From: Actinomadura graeca
GTDB taxonomy: Bacteria > Actinomycetota > Actinomycetes > Streptosporangiales > Streptosporangiaceae
Reading direction: 5' to 3'
DNA length: 64,000 bases
Assembly: GCF_019175365.1 (NCBI RefSeq)
Contig: NZ_CP059572.1
Location: 5,332,001 to 5,396,000, forward strand
The notes under the pieces were generated by a model. It ran no database searches. It had not been told where the DNA came from and saw nothing but the letters and a program-made list of their open reading frames with translations. The position numbers were made by a program, and so were the translations under genes. Shown piece after piece: positions 27,910 through 40,255 of this stretch (its first letter is position 1; the number at the start of each line of letters is the position of its first letter).

Positions 27910-29166
27910 GTGACCGACTCCACCCGACACGCGGACGCCATCGTCGTCGGGGCAGGCCCCGCAGGGGCGTCGACCGCCTACTGGCTCGCCCAGACGGGCC
28001 TTGACGTGCTGCTCCTGGAGAAGGCCACGTTCCCGCGCGACAAGATCTGCGGTGACGGGCTGACCCCGCGTGCGGTCCGCGCGCTCATCGGCATGGGCGT
28101 GGACGTCAACGACCCGGGCTGGGGGCGCAACAAGGGCCTGCGCATCTACGGCGGCGGCGTCAAGGTGGAGCTGCCCTGGCCGGAGCTCGCGAGCTTCCCC
28201 GACTACGGGCTCGTCCGCAAGCGCGCCGACCTCGACCGGCTCCTCGCCGAGCACGCCGCCAAGGCGGGTGCCCGGCTGCTCCAGGGCTGCACGGTGACGG
28301 GCCCGATCCTGGACGAGCGCACCGACCGCATCACCGGCGTGACGGCGACCTACGAGGGCGAGGACGTCCGGTTCCACGCGCCGCTGGTCGTCGCCGCCGA
28401 CGGGAACTCGACCCGGCTGTCGCTGGCGATGGGCCTGCGGCGCCGCGAGGACCGCCCGATGGGCGTCGCCGTCCGCCGCTACTTCCGGACGCCCCGCCAC
28501 GACGACGACTACATGGAGGCGTGGCTGGAGCTGTGGGACGGCGAGCGCCTGCTGCCCGGCTACGGCTGGGTGTTCGGCGTCGGCGACGGCACGTCCAATG
28601 TCGGGCTCGGCCTGCTCAACACCAGCAAGGCGTTCCAGAACGTCGACTACCGCGGCATGCTGAAACGCTGGTGCGCGCAGATGCCCGAGGACTGGCGGTT
28701 CGACGAGGAGCACGCCACGGGCCGCATCCGCGGCGCGGCGCTCCCCATGGGCTTCAACCGGCAGCCGCACTACACCCGCGGGATGTTGCTCGTCGGCGAC
28801 GCCGGTGGCATGATCAACCCGTTCAACGGCGAGGGCATCGACTACGCGCTGGAGTCCGGCCGGCTGGCCGCCGACATCATGGTCCAGGCGCTCGCCCGCC
28901 GTACCCCCGCCCAGCGTGAGCGCACGCTGTACGAGTACCCGCGGATCCTCAAGGACGAGCACGGCGGCTACTTCACGCTGGCCAGGGTGTTCGTGCAGGC
29001 CATCGGCGACCCGCGCGTCATGAAGTTCCTGACCTCGCACGGCCTGCCGCATCCGACGCTGATGCGGTTCACGCTCAAGCTGCTCGCCAACCTGACCGAC
29101 CCGAAGGGCGGCGACGCGATGGACCGGGTCATCAACGCGATGCAGAAGGTGGCCCCGGCGGCATGA
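27910..29166 (+). CDS. Geranylgeranyl reductase family FAD enzyme (MenJ-like)
   Basis: A 418-residue flavoprotein. The FAD motif is VVGAGPAGASTAYWLAQTG near residue 12; FPRDKICGDGLTPRAV is the family motif that follows; the second FAD-binding segment is LLVGDAGGMINPFNGEGIDY. The family saturates prenyl chains; MenJ in mycobacteria reduces one isoprene of menaquinone. Position between menG and nuoA, and Rex control, favour a menaquinone role over archaeal-type lipid reduction. Start is a GTG at 27910. A 171-base gap to nuoA holds no gene. Confidence 0.85.
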   Translation: MTDSTRHADAIVVGAGPAGASTAYWLAQTGLDVLLLEKATFPRDKICGDGLTPRAVRALIGMGVDVNDPGWGRNKGLRIYGGGVKVELPWPELASFPDYGLVRKRADLDRLLAEHAAKAGARLLQGCTVTGPILDERTDRITGVTATYEGEDVRFHAPLVVAADGNSTRLSLAMGLRRREDRPMGVAVRRYFRTPRHDDDYMEAWLELWDGERLLPGYGWVFGVGDGTSNVGLGLLNTSKAFQNVDYRGMLKRWCAQMPEDWRFDEEHATGRIRGAALPMGFNRQPHYTRGMLLVGDAGGMINPFNGEGIDYALESGRLAADIMVQALARRTPAQRERTLYEYPRILKDEHGGYFTLARVFVQAIGDPRVMKFLTSHGLPHPTLMRFTLKLLANLTDPKGGDAMDRVINAMQKVAPAA

Positions 29167-29337
29167 GCGGGACGACGAGCTGGACGACGAGCAGGTCGGA
29201 GGGGTGCGGGGGGCACCGCGTGAGTGAGATCGATCCACCCCGGAGGGAAGTGCTATTGATCACCTTGGCTAGGGTGGCGACCCGCGGCGGGGCCGCCCCG
29301 TACAGCGTCGTACGTTCCGAGGAGGGGCTGTAGAGAC

Positions 29338-29697
29338 ATGGATCTCTATGTTCCGATCATCGTGCTGGGGGTGCTGGCCCTCGTCTTCGCCGCCGGCTCG
29401 GTGGCGATGGCCTCGCTCACGGGGCCGAAGCGGTGGAACCGCGCCCGGTTGGACGCCTACGAGTGCGGCATCGAGCCGACGCCGCAGCCGGTCGGCGGCG
29501 GCCGCTTCCCGATCAAGTACTACCTGACGGCGATGCTCTTCATCGTCTTCGACATCGAGATCATCTTCCTGTACCCCTGGGCGGTCGCGTTCAACCACAT
29601 GGGGATCTTCGGGCTCGTCGAGATGGTCCTTTTCATCGTGACCGTGCTCGTCGCGTACGCCTACATCTGGCGGCGCGGCGGTCTGGAGTGGGACTGA
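29338..29697 (+). CDS. nuoA: NADH-quinone oxidoreductase subunit A
   Basis: A 119-residue membrane subunit of complex I with three helices. [20 protein letters not shown] (the loop with the conserved Cys) and [15 protein letters not shown] are diagnostic. First gene of the complete nuoA-N operon, 171 bases after the menJ-like gene; GAGGAGGGG lies about ten bases ahead of the ATG. Confidence 0.97.
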   Translation: MDLYVPIIVLGVLALVFAAGSVAMASLTGPKRWNRARLDAYECGIEPTPQPVGGGRFPIKYYLTAMLFIVFDIEIIFLYPWAVAFNHMGIFGLVEMVLFIVTVLVAYAYIWRRGGLEWD

Positions 29698-29698
29698 C

Positions 29699-30244
29699 AT
29701 GGGCCTTGAGGAGAAACTCCCCAGCGGGTTCCTGCTGACGACGGTCGAGCAGGTAGCGGGCTGGGCGCGCAAGAGCTCGGTGTGGCCGGCGACGTTCGGC
29801 CTGGCGTGCTGCGCCATCGAGATGATGGCGACGGGCGACCCGCGGCACGACTTCTCCCGGTGGGGGATGGAGCGCGCCTCGGCGACGCCCCGGCAGGCCG
29901 ACCTGATGATCGTCGCGGGCCGGGTGAGCCAGAAGATGGCGCCGGTGCTGCGGCAGATCTACGACCAGATGACCGAGCCCAAGTGGGTGATCGCGATGGG
30001 CGTGTGCGCCTCGTCCGGCGGCATGTTCAACAACTACGCGATCGTGCAGGGCGTGGACCACATCGTCCCGGTCGACATCTATCTGCCCGGCTGCCCGCCG
30101 CGGCCGGAGATGCTGCTGGACGCCATCCTGAAGCTGCACGACAAGATCCAGAACACCAAGCTGGGGCCACAGCGGCAGAAGCAGATCGCCGAGCTGGAAG
30201 AGGCCAAGCGCCGCCGGCTCCCGCTGCTCGGGCAGGGGGCCTGA
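29699..30244 (+). CDS. nuoB: NADH-quinone oxidoreductase subunit B
   Basis: A 181-residue subunit carrying iron-sulfur cluster N2 next to the quinone site. Ligands lie in [11 protein letters not shown] (two adjacent Cys), [10 protein letters not shown] and [10 protein letters not shown]. The start is one base after the nuoA stop and the stop overlaps the nuoC start (ATGA). Confidence 0.97.
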   Translation: MGLEEKLPSGFLLTTVEQVAGWARKSSVWPATFGLACCAIEMMATGDPRHDFSRWGMERASATPRQADLMIVAGRVSQKMAPVLRQIYDQMTEPKWVIAMGVCASSGGMFNNYAIVQGVDHIVPVDIYLPGCPPRPEMLLDAILKLHDKIQNTKLGPQRQKQIAELEEAKRRRLPLLGQGA

Positions 30245-30986
30245 TGTCGTCGCAGAACCCCGAGCAGAGGGCCGAGCAGGCGGCCGACCGGCTGCCCGCG
30301 CACGCCGAGGACGAGCGCCGGGAGCAGCCCGTCGCCCGCACGGGGATGTTCGGCGCGAAGACGACCGGCGACACCTCCGGCTACGGCGGGCTGGTCGTCC
30401 GGCAGAGCCCGAAGGTGAGCGCGCCGCGCCCCTACGGCGGGCCGGACGGCGCCGCCGAGGCGGGCGAGTTCGACGAGGTCGCCGACGAGCTGGAGCGCGC
30501 CCTGCCGATCTACGGGGACGCGATCGAGCGGGTCGTCGTCGACCGCGGCGAGATCACGTTCTTCGTCCGCCGCGAGCACCTCGTGGAGGTCGCGCGGACC
30601 ATGCGGGACGAGCCGTCCCTGCGGTTCGAGCTGTGCTCCGGCGTGTCGGGCGTGCACTACCCGGCCGACACCGGCGCGGAGCTGCACTCGGTGGTGCACC
30701 TGCTGTCGATCACGCGCAACCGGCGCGTCCGGCTGGAGGTGACCTGCCCCGACGCCGACCCGCACGTGCCGTCGCTGGTGCCGGTCTACCCGACGAGCGA
30801 CTGGCACGAGCGGGAGACCTACGACTTCTTCGGGATCGTGTACGACGGCCACCCTGCGCTGACGCGGATCGAGATGCCCGACGACTGGGTCGGCCATCCG
30901 CAGCGCAAGGACTATCCTCTCGGCGGCATCCCCGTCGAGTACCGCGGAGCGGAGATCCCGCCGCCCGACGAGCGGAGGTCGTACAC

Positions 30987-30990
<4 letters not shown>
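30244..30990 (+). CDS. nuoC: NADH-quinone oxidoreductase subunit C
   Basis: A 248-residue hydrophilic subunit. The first 75 residues are a charged actinobacterial extension; the conserved part starts near residue 85. The 30-kDa signature [20 protein letters not shown] and the end RKDYPLGG are clear. The ATG at 30244 overlaps the nuoB stop. Confidence 0.96.
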
Positions 30991-32329
<1,339 letters not shown>

Positions 32330-32333
<4 letters not shown>

Positions 32334-33154
32334 CGGAGAACAGCGTGACCGAGAACGGCGCGGCCGAGGACGGCGCGTACGGGCCCGACGTCCGCGCGCG
32401 GCTGGAGCGCGACGCCAAGGAGATCATCGGCCGGTATCCGAGGCCGAGGTCGGCGCTGCTGCCGATGCTGCACCTGGTGCAGTCGGTGGACGGGCATGTG
32501 ACCCGGCGCGGCATCGAGTTCTGCGCGGAGCAGCTCGGGATCACGCCCGCGCAGGTCACGGGCGTCGTCACCTTCTACACGCAGTACAAGCAGAAGCCCG
32601 TGGGCGAGTACCACGTCGGCGTGTGCATCAACACGCTGTGCGCGGTGATGGGCGGCGACCAGATCTGGGACGAGCTGAGCGAGCACACCGGGGTGGGCCA
32701 CGACGAGGCCACCGCGGACGGCAGGGTCAGCCTGGAGCGGATCGAGTGCAACGCCGCCTGCGACTTCGCGCCGGTGATGATGGTCAACTGGGAGTTCTTC
32801 GACAACATGACTCCCGAGAAGGCCAAACGGCTCGTCGACGATCTGCGCTCGGGTAAGGAAGTGCTTCCTTCGCGCGGGCCGAACACGCTGGTCGGCTGGA
32901 AGGACGCCTCCCGGGTGCTGGCGGGGTTCCCCGACGGCCTCGCGCACGAGGGCGTCCAGGCCGGGCCCGAGTCGCTGCGCGGCCTTGAGCTGGCGCGCGA
33001 GCGCGGCTGGACGGCGCCCGCGGCGGACGCCGACCGGGAGCGGCCGTCCGAGCCCGTGAAGCCGGGCGAGGTGTCCGACCCGCCGCCGAACGAGCCGGGC
33101 GAGCCCATCGGCGGCGACGTCAAGCCCGGGAGCCAGGAGGGCCGTAACCAGTGA
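32330..33154 (+). CDS. nuoE: NADH-quinone oxidoreductase subunit E
   Basis: A 274-residue thioredoxin-like subunit with the N1a [2Fe-2S] site: [12 protein letters not shown] and [15 protein letters not shown]. The last 60-70 residues are a Pro/Glu/Gly-rich extension, longer than in most bacteria. It works with NuoF and NuoG in the NADH-oxidising arm. ATGA overlap with nuoD. Confidence 0.96.
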
Positions 33155-34449
33155 CCACGCTCACCCCGGTCCTCACCGGCAACTGGGACCAGTCCGACTC
33201 GTTCACCCGCGAGGGCTACGAGCGCGAGGGCGGATACCGGGCCCTGCGGACGGCGTTCCGGACGGATCCGGACGAGATCGTCCAGGCCGTCAAGGACTCC
33301 GGCCTCCGCGGCCGCGGCGGCGCCGGGTTCCCCACCGGCATGAAGTGGGGGTTCCTGCCGCCGAGCAGCCCCAACCCGCGCTACCTCGTCGTCAACGCCG
33401 ACGAGTCCGAGCCCGGGACCTGCAAGGACATCCCGCTGATGATGGCCAACCCGCACGTGCTCGTCGAGGGCGTCATCATCAGCTCGTACGCGATCAGATC
33501 CAACCACGCGTTCATCTACGTGCGCGGCGAGGTGCTGCACGTGATCCGGCGGCTCCAGCGGGCCGTCGCGGAGGCGTACGAGGCCGGCTACCTCGGCAAG
33601 GACATCCTCGGGTCCGGTTACGACCTGGACGTGGTCGTGCACAGCGGCGCCGGGGCCTACATCTGCGGCGAGGAGACGGCGCTGCTGGACTCCCTCGAAG
33701 GGTTCCGCGGTCAGCCCAGGCTCAAGCCCCCCTTCCCGGCGGTCGCGGGCCTGTACGGCGGCCCCACCGTCATCAACAACGTCGAGTCGATCGCCTCCGT
33801 TCCCTCGATCGTGGAGAACGGCGCCGACTGGTTCGCGTCGATGGGCACCGAGAAGTCGCAGGGATTCGGGATCTTCTCGCTGTCGGGGCACGTGACCCGG
33901 CCCGGCCAGTACGAGGCGCCGCTCGGCATCACGCTGCGGGAGCTGCTCGACATGGCGGGCGGGGTCCGGGAGGGCCACCGGCTGAAGTTCTGGACGCCGG
34001 GCGGCTCGTCCACGCCGATCTTCACCGAGGAGCACCTGGACGTGCCGTTGGACTTCGAGTCCGTCGGCGCCGCCGGGTCGATGCTCGGCACCCGGGCCCT
34101 CCAGATCTTCGACGAGACGACGTGCGTCGTCCGGGCCGTCCTGCGGTGGTCGGAGTTCTACGCGCACGAGTCGTGCGGCAAGTGCACGCCGTGCCGCGAG
34201 GGCACCTACTGGTACAAGCAGATGCTGAAGCGGCTGGAGGCCGGGCAGGGCGAGGAGAAGGACCTGGAGACCCTCCTCGACCTGTCGGACAACATCCTCG
34301 GCCGCTCGTTCTGCGCGCTGGGCGACGGTGCGACCAGCCCGGTCGTGTCGTCCATCAAGCTGTTCCGGGACGAGTACCTCCAGCACTTCGAGCAGGGCGG
34401 CTGCCCGTTCGACCCGTCCAAGTCCACCCTCTGGGGAGGTGCCAAGTGA
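33151..34449 (+). CDS. nuoF: NADH-quinone oxidoreductase subunit F
   Basis: A 432-residue subunit that binds NADH, FMN and cluster N3. [16 protein letters not shown] is the NADH/FMN loop, [19 protein letters not shown] the FMN site, and [16 protein letters not shown] holds the [4Fe-4S] ligands. The GTG start overlaps the nuoE stop. Confidence 0.97.
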   Translation: MTTLTPVLTGNWDQSDSFTREGYEREGGYRALRTAFRTDPDEIVQAVKDSGLRGRGGAGFPTGMKWGFLPPSSPNPRYLVVNADESEPGTCKDIPLMMANPHVLVEGVIISSYAIRSNHAFIYVRGEVLHVIRRLQRAVAEAYEAGYLGKDILGSGYDLDVVVHSGAGAYICGEETALLDSLEGFRGQPRLKPPFPAVAGLYGGPTVINNVESIASVPSIVENGADWFASMGTEKSQGFGIFSLSGHVTRPGQYEAPLGITLRELLDMAGGVREGHRLKFWTPGGSSTPIFTEEHLDVPLDFESVGAAGSMLGTRALQIFDETTCVVRAVLRWSEFYAHESCGKCTPCREGTYWYKQMLKRLEAGQGEEKDLETLLDLSDNILGRSFCALGDGATSPVVSSIKLFRDEYLQHFEQGGCPFDPSKSTLWGGAK

Positions 34450-37064
34450 CGGTCACCGACGACAAGGCGGCGGTCGAGAAGCGCGAGGACATGGTCGCCG
34501 TCACCATCGACGGCTTCGAGATCGAGGTGCCGAAGGGCACACTGATCATCCGGGCGGCCGAGCTGCTCGGCATCCAGATCCCGCGGTTCTGCGACCACCC
34601 GCTGCTCGACCCGGTCGGCGCCTGCCGGCAGTGCCTGGTGGAGATCCCCGACGCCGGGAACGGCCGCGGCATGCCGAAGCCGCAGGCGTCGTGCACCACC
34701 ACCGTGATGCCGGGCATGGTCGTCAAGACCCAGCTCACCTCGCCGGTCGCCGACAAGGCGCAGCACGGCGTGATGGAGCTGCTGCTCATCAACCACCCGC
34801 TGGACTGCCCGATCTGCGACAAGGGCGGCGAGTGCCCGCTGCAGAACCAGGCGATGTCCAACGGGCGCGGCGAGACCCGCTTCACCGAGGCGAAGCGGAC
34901 CTTCCCCAAGCCGATCCCGCTGTCCAGCCAGGTGCTGCTCGACCGGGAGCGCTGCATCCAGTGCGCCCGCTGCACCCGGTTCTCCGACCAGATCGCCGGC
35001 GACGCGTTCATCGACCTGTTCGAGCGCGGCGCGAAGGAGCAGGTCGGCGCGGCGGACGGCAAGCCGTTCCAGTCCTACTTCTCCGGCAACACCGTGCAGA
35101 TCTGCCCGGTGGGCGCGCTGACCGGCGCCGCGTACCGGTTCCGGTCGCGTCCGTTCGACCTCGTGTCCCAGCCGAGCACGTGCGAGCACTGCGCGTCCGG
35201 CTGCTCGCTGCGCACCGACCACCGGCGCGGGAAGATCACCCGCCGGCTGGCGGGGGACGACCCGCAGGTCAACGAGGAGTGGAACTGCGATAAGGGCCGC
35301 TGGGCCTTCACCTACGCCACCCGGCCGGAGCGGCTCACGCACCCGCTCGTCCGGGGCGAGGACGGCGGGCTGGAGCCCGCGTCCTGGCCGGAGGCGCTCA
35401 CGATCGCGGCCCGCGGGCTCGCGGCGGCGCGCGGCTCGGCCGGCGTGCTGCCCGGCGGGCGGGTCACGCTGGAGGACGCCTACGCCTACGCCAAGTTCGC
35501 GCGGATCGCGCTCGGCACCAACGACGTCGACTTCCGGGCCCGCCCGGCGTCGGACGAGGAGTCGGCGTTCCTCGCCTCCTCCGTCGCGGGCCGCCCGATC
35601 GAGGTGACCTACGCCGACCTGGAGAAGGCGCCCGCGGTGCTGCTCGCCGGCTTCGAGCCGGAGGAGGAGTCCCCGATCGTGTTCCTGCGGCTGCGCAAGG
35701 CGTTCCGCAAGAACCGGCTGAAGGTCGTCGCGGCCGCGCCGTTCGCGACCCGCGGGCTGCGCAAGGTCGGCGGGACGCTGCTGCCGACACCGCCCGGCGC
35801 CGAGGCCGAGACGCTCGGGTCGCTGATCGGCGACGACGACCGCGCGGACGTCCGGACGCTGCTGGAGGCCCCCGGCGCCGTGATCATGGTGGGCGAGCGG
35901 CTGGCGGGCAGCCCCGGCGCGCTGTCGTCGGTGGTCCGGCTCGCGCAGGTGACCGGGGCCCGGCTGGCGTGGGTGCCGCGCCGGGCCGGGGAGCGCGGCG
36001 CGATCGAGGCCGGGGCGCTGCCCGGGCTGCTGCCGATCGGCCGTCCGGCCTCCGACCCGGGCGCGCGCGCCGAGGTGGCCCGAACCTGGGGGGTCGCGGA
36101 GCTGCCCGAGGAACCCGGCCTCGGCATCGACGGGATCATCGCGGCGGCGGCGGAGGGACGGCGCGGCGCGCTGCTCGTCGGCGGCGTCGACCCCGACGAC
36201 CTGGCCGACCCCGCGGCGCTGCTGGCGGCGCTGGAGGCGACCCCGTTCGTGGTGAGCCTGGAGCAGCGGCCGAGCGCCGTCACCGACCGCGCGGACGTCG
36301 TGCTGCCGGTCGCGGCGGTCGCCGAGAAGTCCGGCACGTTCGTCGACTGGGAGGGCCGCGGCCGCCAGTTCGACGTGGTGCTGAGGTCCGCCGGGCGGCT
36401 GTCGGACCTGCGGGTCCTGGACGCGCTGGCGAACGAGATGGACGTCCATCTGGGGCTGCCGGGGCCCGAGGCGGCGCGCCGGGAGCTGGCCGGGCTCGGC
36501 GCCTACCGCGGCGTCCGCCCGGACGCGCCGAGCGTGCCGCAGGCGCTCCCGCCGCAGCCCGGACCGGGTGAGGCGCTGCTGGCGACCTGGCGGCTGCTGC
36601 TCGACCGGGGCCGCCTCCAGGACGGCGAGCCGTTCCTCGCCGGGACGGCCAAGCCCGCCGTGGTGCGGCTGTCGCCCGCGACGGCCGCGGAGATCGGCGT
36701 GGCGGACGCGGTGACGGCGGACACGGCGACGGCGGACGCGACGGGCACGGCGACGGCGGGCACGGTGACGGTGTCGGCGGCGCGCGGCTCGGTCACGCTG
36801 CCGCTGGAGATCACCGACGACCTGCCCGACAGGGTCGTGTGGCTGCCCACCAACTCGGCCGGTTGCGCCCTACACCGGGACCTCGGGGCCGGCGCCGGAG
36901 ACGTCGTCCGGATCGCGCCGGGCGCGCCCGGCGGCGGGTCCGGTGACGTGGCCGCCGGTGTCACGCGCGTCCGCGCGACGCGGACCGGCCCGGCGCCCGC
37001 CGGGGCCACACGTGCCGACGCCGCGGGCGGCGAGGCCGAGAACACCGCTGGAGGCCCACGATGA
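34446..37064 (+). CDS. nuoG: NADH-quinone oxidoreductase subunit G
   Basis: An 872-residue iron-sulfur subunit. The N-terminal ferredoxin-like domain has [18 protein letters not shown]; the N5/N4 ligands lie in [26 protein letters not shown] and [25 protein letters not shown] holds a further cluster motif. The C-terminal half is a degenerate molybdopterin oxidoreductase fold with a low-complexity Ala/Thr/Asp stretch near residue 760. GTGA overlap with nuoF and ATGA with nuoH. Confidence 0.96.
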   Translation: MTVTDDKAAVEKREDMVAVTIDGFEIEVPKGTLIIRAAELLGIQIPRFCDHPLLDPVGACRQCLVEIPDAGNGRGMPKPQASCTTTVMPGMVVKTQLTSPVADKAQHGVMELLLINHPLDCPICDKGGECPLQNQAMSNGRGETRFTEAKRTFPKPIPLSSQVLLDRERCIQCARCTRFSDQIAGDAFIDLFERGAKEQVGAADGKPFQSYFSGNTVQICPVGALTGAAYRFRSRPFDLVSQPSTCEHCASGCSLRTDHRRGKITRRLAGDDPQVNEEWNCDKGRWAFTYATRPERLTHPLVRGEDGGLEPASWPEALTIAARGLAAARGSAGVLPGGRVTLEDAYAYAKFARIALGTNDVDFRARPASDEESAFLASSVAGRPIEVTYADLEKAPAVLLAGFEPEEESPIVFLRLRKAFRKNRLKVVAAAPFATRGLRKVGGTLLPTPPGAEAETLGSLIGDDDRADVRTLLEAPGAVIMVGERLAGSPGALSSVVRLAQVTGARLAWVPRRAGERGAIEAGALPGLLPIGRPASDPGARAEVARTWGVAELPEEPGLGIDGIIAAAAEGRRGALLVGGVDPDDLADPAALLAALEATPFVVSLEQRPSAVTDRADVVLPVAAVAEKSGTFVDWEGRGRQFDVVLRSAGRLSDLRVLDALANEMDVHLGLPGPEAARRELAGLGAYRGVRPDAPSVPQALPPQPGPGEALLATWRLLLDRGRLQDGEPFLAGTAKPAVVRLSPATAAEIGVADAVTADTATADATGTATAGTVTVSAARGSVTLPLEITDDLPDRVVWLPTNSAGCALHRDLGAGAGDVVRIAPGAPGGGSGDVAAGVTRVRATRTGPAPAGATRADAAGGEAENTAGGPR

Positions 37065-38398
37065 GTCCGCACCTGCTCGCGGCGGCACCCGCGAAGGAAC
37101 CCGGGCTGAAGGACTTCGGCTCCGACCCGTGGTGGCTGATCGGCGGCAAGGTGCTGGCGATCTTCGTGTTCCTGGTGCTGACCGTCCTGCTGTCGATGTG
37201 GGTCGAGCGGCGTGTCATCGGCCGCATGCAGCTGCGGGTCGGCCCGAACCGGGTCGGCCCGTTCGGGCTGCTCCAGGGCCTCGCCGACGGCGTCAAGCTG
37301 GCGCTGAAGGAGGACATCGTCCCCCGCCAGGTCGACAAGATCGTGTTCGTCCTCGCGCCGATCATGTCGGCGGTGCCCGCGTTCATCTCCTTCGTGATCA
37401 TCCCGTTCGGGCCGACGGTGTCGGTGTTCGGGCACGAGACGGCGCTCCAGGGCACGGACCTGCCGGTCGCGGTGCTGCTGGTGCTGGCGATGTCGTCCAT
37501 GGGCATCTACGGGATCGTGCTCGCGGGCTGGTCGTCGATGTCGCCGTACTCGCTGCTCGGCGGGCTCCGCTCGTCCGCGCAGATGATCTCCTACGAGATC
37601 GCGATGGGGCTGTCGTTCGTCGCGGTGTTCATGTTCGCCGGCTCGATGTCCACCTCGGACATCGTCGCGGCGCAGCACGACAAGTGGTACGTGGTGCTGC
37701 TGTTCCCGTCCTTCATCGTGTACGTGATCACGATGATGGGGGAGTCGAACCGCATCCCGTTCGACCTGCCCGAGGGCGAGGGCGAGCTGGTCGGCGGCTT
37801 CCACACCGAGTACTCCTCGCTGAAGTTCGCGATGTTCTTCCTCGCGGAGTACATCAACCTCGCGACGCTGTCGGCCCTCGCCACGACGCTGTTCCTCGGC
37901 GGCTGGCGGGCGCCCGCGCCGATCTCCACGGTGTGGGAGGGCGCCAACGCCGGCTGGTGGCCGGTGCTGTGGTTCCTCGTCAAGCTGTGGCTGTTCATCT
38001 TCTTCTTCATCTGGCTGCGCGGCTCGCTGCCGCGCGTGCGCTACGACCAGCTGATGAAGCTCGGCTGGAAGGTGCTGATGCCCTTCTCGCTCGGCTGGAT
38101 CCTGCTGGTCGCGACCGTCAAGGCCCTGCGCAACGAGGGCTACGACGTCCAGAAGATCTTCATCGGCGCCGCCGCGGTCGCGGCGGTCGTCCTGGTGGCC
38201 AGCGTGCTCTGGGAGATGGTCCGGGGCGGCGGGGACGACGAGGACGCCGCCCAGGGCGCGGAGCGGGACGTGACGCCCGATCCCGCGGCCGGCGGGTTCC
38301 CCGTGCCGCCGATGGACGCGCCGCACTACCACGGCGGCCCGGCCGGGGCGACGACGATCCCAACCCCTCCAGAGGAGGTCACCAGTGGGACTCACTGA
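37061..38398 (+). CDS. nuoH: NADH-quinone oxidoreductase subunit H
   Basis: A 445-residue membrane subunit with eight helices that forms the quinone entry. [21 protein letters not shown] and [20 protein letters not shown] are diagnostic. The last 60 residues are a cytosolic Asp/Pro-rich tail. The 3' end overlaps nuoI by 14 bases. Confidence 0.97.
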   Translation: MSPHLLAAAPAKEPGLKDFGSDPWWLIGGKVLAIFVFLVLTVLLSMWVERRVIGRMQLRVGPNRVGPFGLLQGLADGVKLALKEDIVPRQVDKIVFVLAPIMSAVPAFISFVIIPFGPTVSVFGHETALQGTDLPVAVLLVLAMSSMGIYGIVLAGWSSMSPYSLLGGLRSSAQMISYEIAMGLSFVAVFMFAGSMSTSDIVAAQHDKWYVVLLFPSFIVYVITMMGESNRIPFDLPEGEGELVGGFHTEYSSLKFAMFFLAEYINLATLSALATTLFLGGWRAPAPISTVWEGANAGWWPVLWFLVKLWLFIFFFIWLRGSLPRVRYDQLMKLGWKVLMPFSLGWILLVATVKALRNEGYDVQKIFIGAAAVAAVVLVASVLWEMVRGGGDDEDAAQGAERDVTPDPAAGGFPVPPMDAPHYHGGPAGATTIPTPPEEVTSGTH

Positions 38399-38993
38399 TT
38401 TCCTGAATCCGGTCAAGGGGTTCGGGGTCTCGTTCCACCAGATGTTCAGCAAGAGCGAGACCGTCCAGTATCCCGAGGTGAAGAAGCCGACCGCCCCGCG
38501 CTTCCACGGGCGGCACCAGCTCAACCGGTGGCCGGACGGCCTGGAGAAGTGCATCGGGTGCGAGCTGTGCGCCTGGGCGTGCCCCGCCGACGCCATCTTC
38601 GTCGAGGGCGCCGACAACACCGCGGACGAGCGCTACTCGCCCGGTGAGCGGTACGGCCGCATCTACCAGATCAACTATCTGCGGTGCATCCTGTGCGGGC
38701 TGTGCATCGAGGCGTGCCCGACCCGGGCGCTCACGATGACCAACGAGTACGAGCTCGCCGACGACAGCCGCGAGAGCCTGATCTACACCAAGGACATGCT
38801 GCTGGCGCCGCTGCGCGAGGGCATGGAGACGCCGCCGCACGAGATGCGGCTCGGCGACACCGAGGAGGACTACTACCGCCTCGGCCTCCAGCCCGACGAG
38901 GGCCCGTCGGTGTCCGCCGAGGGCGGCCGCCGCGCGAGCGTCGACAACGCCGTCCGGAGCGAGGACGGTCCGCTGGGCGGTGAGGGCGCATGA
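38385..38993 (+). CDS. nuoI: NADH-quinone oxidoreductase subunit I
   Basis: A 202-residue 8Fe ferredoxin subunit with two cluster motifs: [15 protein letters not shown] and [15 protein letters not shown] (clusters N6a and N6b). The GTG at 38385 lies inside nuoH, after AGAGGAGG. The C-terminal 40 residues are a variable tail. Confidence 0.97.
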   Translation: MGLTDFLNPVKGFGVSFHQMFSKSETVQYPEVKKPTAPRFHGRHQLNRWPDGLEKCIGCELCAWACPADAIFVEGADNTADERYSPGERYGRIYQINYLRCILCGLCIEACPTRALTMTNEYELADDSRESLIYTKDMLLAPLREGMETPPHEMRLGDTEEDYYRLGLQPDEGPSVSAEGGRRASVDNAVRSEDGPLGGEGA

Positions 38994-39949
38994 GCGGCCA
39001 CGTCCTGGCGGGGCACCTCGCGGCCGGCCAGGTGCTGGCGGGGGAGGTCGCCGACAAGCAGGCGGGCGAGCCGTTCTTCTTCTGGCTGCTGGCCGTGGTG
39101 TCCGTCGGCGCCGCCCTCGGCATGATCTTCATGCGGAAGGCGGTGCACTCGGCGCTGCTGCTGGCGACGGTGATGCTGTCGCTGGCCGCGCTGTACGCGA
39201 TCCAGGACGCGCCGTTCCTGGCGTTCGTCCAGGTCATCGTGTACACCGGCGCGGTGCTGATGCTGTTCCTGTTCGTGCTGATGCTCGTCGGGGTCAGCTC
39301 CACCGACTCGCTGGTGGAGACGATCCGGGGGCAGCGTTTCTGGGCGGCGATCGGGGCGCTCGGCTTCGTCGTCCTGCTGGCCGCCGGCCTCGGGAACGCG
39401 GCGCTCGGCGACTCCGCCGGGCTGAAGACGGCCAACGCCGACGGCAACGTCATCGGCCTCGCCCGGCTGCTGTTCAAGGACTACGTGTTCGCGTTCGAGG
39501 CGACCAGCGCGCTGCTGATCACCGCGGCGCTCGGCGCGATGGTCCTCGCGCACCGCGAGCGGACCGAGCCGAAGAAGACGCAGCGCGACCTGTCGAAGGA
39601 CCGGTTCCTGTCCGGCGACCACCCGGGCCCGCTGCCGGGGCCCGGCACCTACGCCCGGCACAACGCCGTCGACATGCCGGCGCTGCTGCCGGACGGGACG
39701 CCGTCGGAGCTGTCGGTCAACCCGGTCATCGCCGCCCGCACCGACACCGTCGAGCGGCACACCGACCTGTACGGCGAGACCGAGGAGGAGGCCGCCGGGC
39801 GGGACGTGGCCGCGGTGCGGGCCGCGACCGAGGAGTCGCAGGACGCGGGCGCCGAGTCGCGCGTCGTCAAGGCCGGGTCGCCGGTCGCGGGCGGGAACGC
39901 CGGCGGCGGGGCCTCCGGCAACGAACGTGAAGGCGAGGCTGGTCAATGA
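38990..39949 (+). CDS. nuoJ: NADH-quinone oxidoreductase subunit J
   Basis: A 319-residue membrane subunit. Five helices lie in the first 190 residues, with the family segment [20 protein letters not shown] (pi-bulge helix). Residues 195-319 are a long hydrophilic tail, Ala/Gly/Glu-rich, of the type seen in actinomycetes. ATGA overlaps on both sides. Confidence 0.95.
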   Translation: MSGHVLAGHLAAGQVLAGEVADKQAGEPFFFWLLAVVSVGAALGMIFMRKAVHSALLLATVMLSLAALYAIQDAPFLAFVQVIVYTGAVLMLFLFVLMLVGVSSTDSLVETIRGQRFWAAIGALGFVVLLAAGLGNAALGDSAGLKTANADGNVIGLARLLFKDYVFAFEATSALLITAALGAMVLAHRERTEPKKTQRDLSKDRFLSGDHPGPLPGPGTYARHNAVDMPALLPDGTPSELSVNPVIAARTDTVERHTDLYGETEEEAAGRDVAAVRAATEESQDAGAESRVVKAGSPVAGGNAGGGASGNEREGEAGQ

Positions 39950-40245
39950 GTCCGGGGCACTACCTGGCGCTCTCGGCGATCCTGTTCACCATCGGTGCGC
40001 TGGGCGTGCTCGTGCGCCGCAACGCCATCGTGGTGTTCATGTGCGTCGAGCTGATGTTGAACGCCACGAACCTGGCGTTCGTGTCGTTCTCCCGCATGCA
40101 CGGCGAGCTCGACGGGCAGATCATCGCGTTCTTCGTGATGGTGGTGGCCGCGGCGGAGGTCGTGGTGGGCCTGGCGATCATCATGACCATCTTCCGGACC
40201 CGCAGGTCCTCGTCGGTGGACGACGCGAACCTGCTGAAGTACTGA
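39946..40245 (+). CDS. nuoK: NADH-quinone oxidoreductase subunit K
   Basis: A 99-residue, three-helix subunit. The conserved glutamates of the proton path lie in [15 protein letters not shown] and [14 protein letters not shown]. The start overlaps the nuoJ stop; nuoL follows after 10 bases. Confidence 0.97.
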   Translation: MSPGHYLALSAILFTIGALGVLVRRNAIVVFMCVELMLNATNLAFVSFSRMHGELDGQIIAFFVMVVAAAEVVVGLAIIMTIFRTRRSSSVDDANLLKY

Positions 40246-40255
40246 GAGGCCGGGG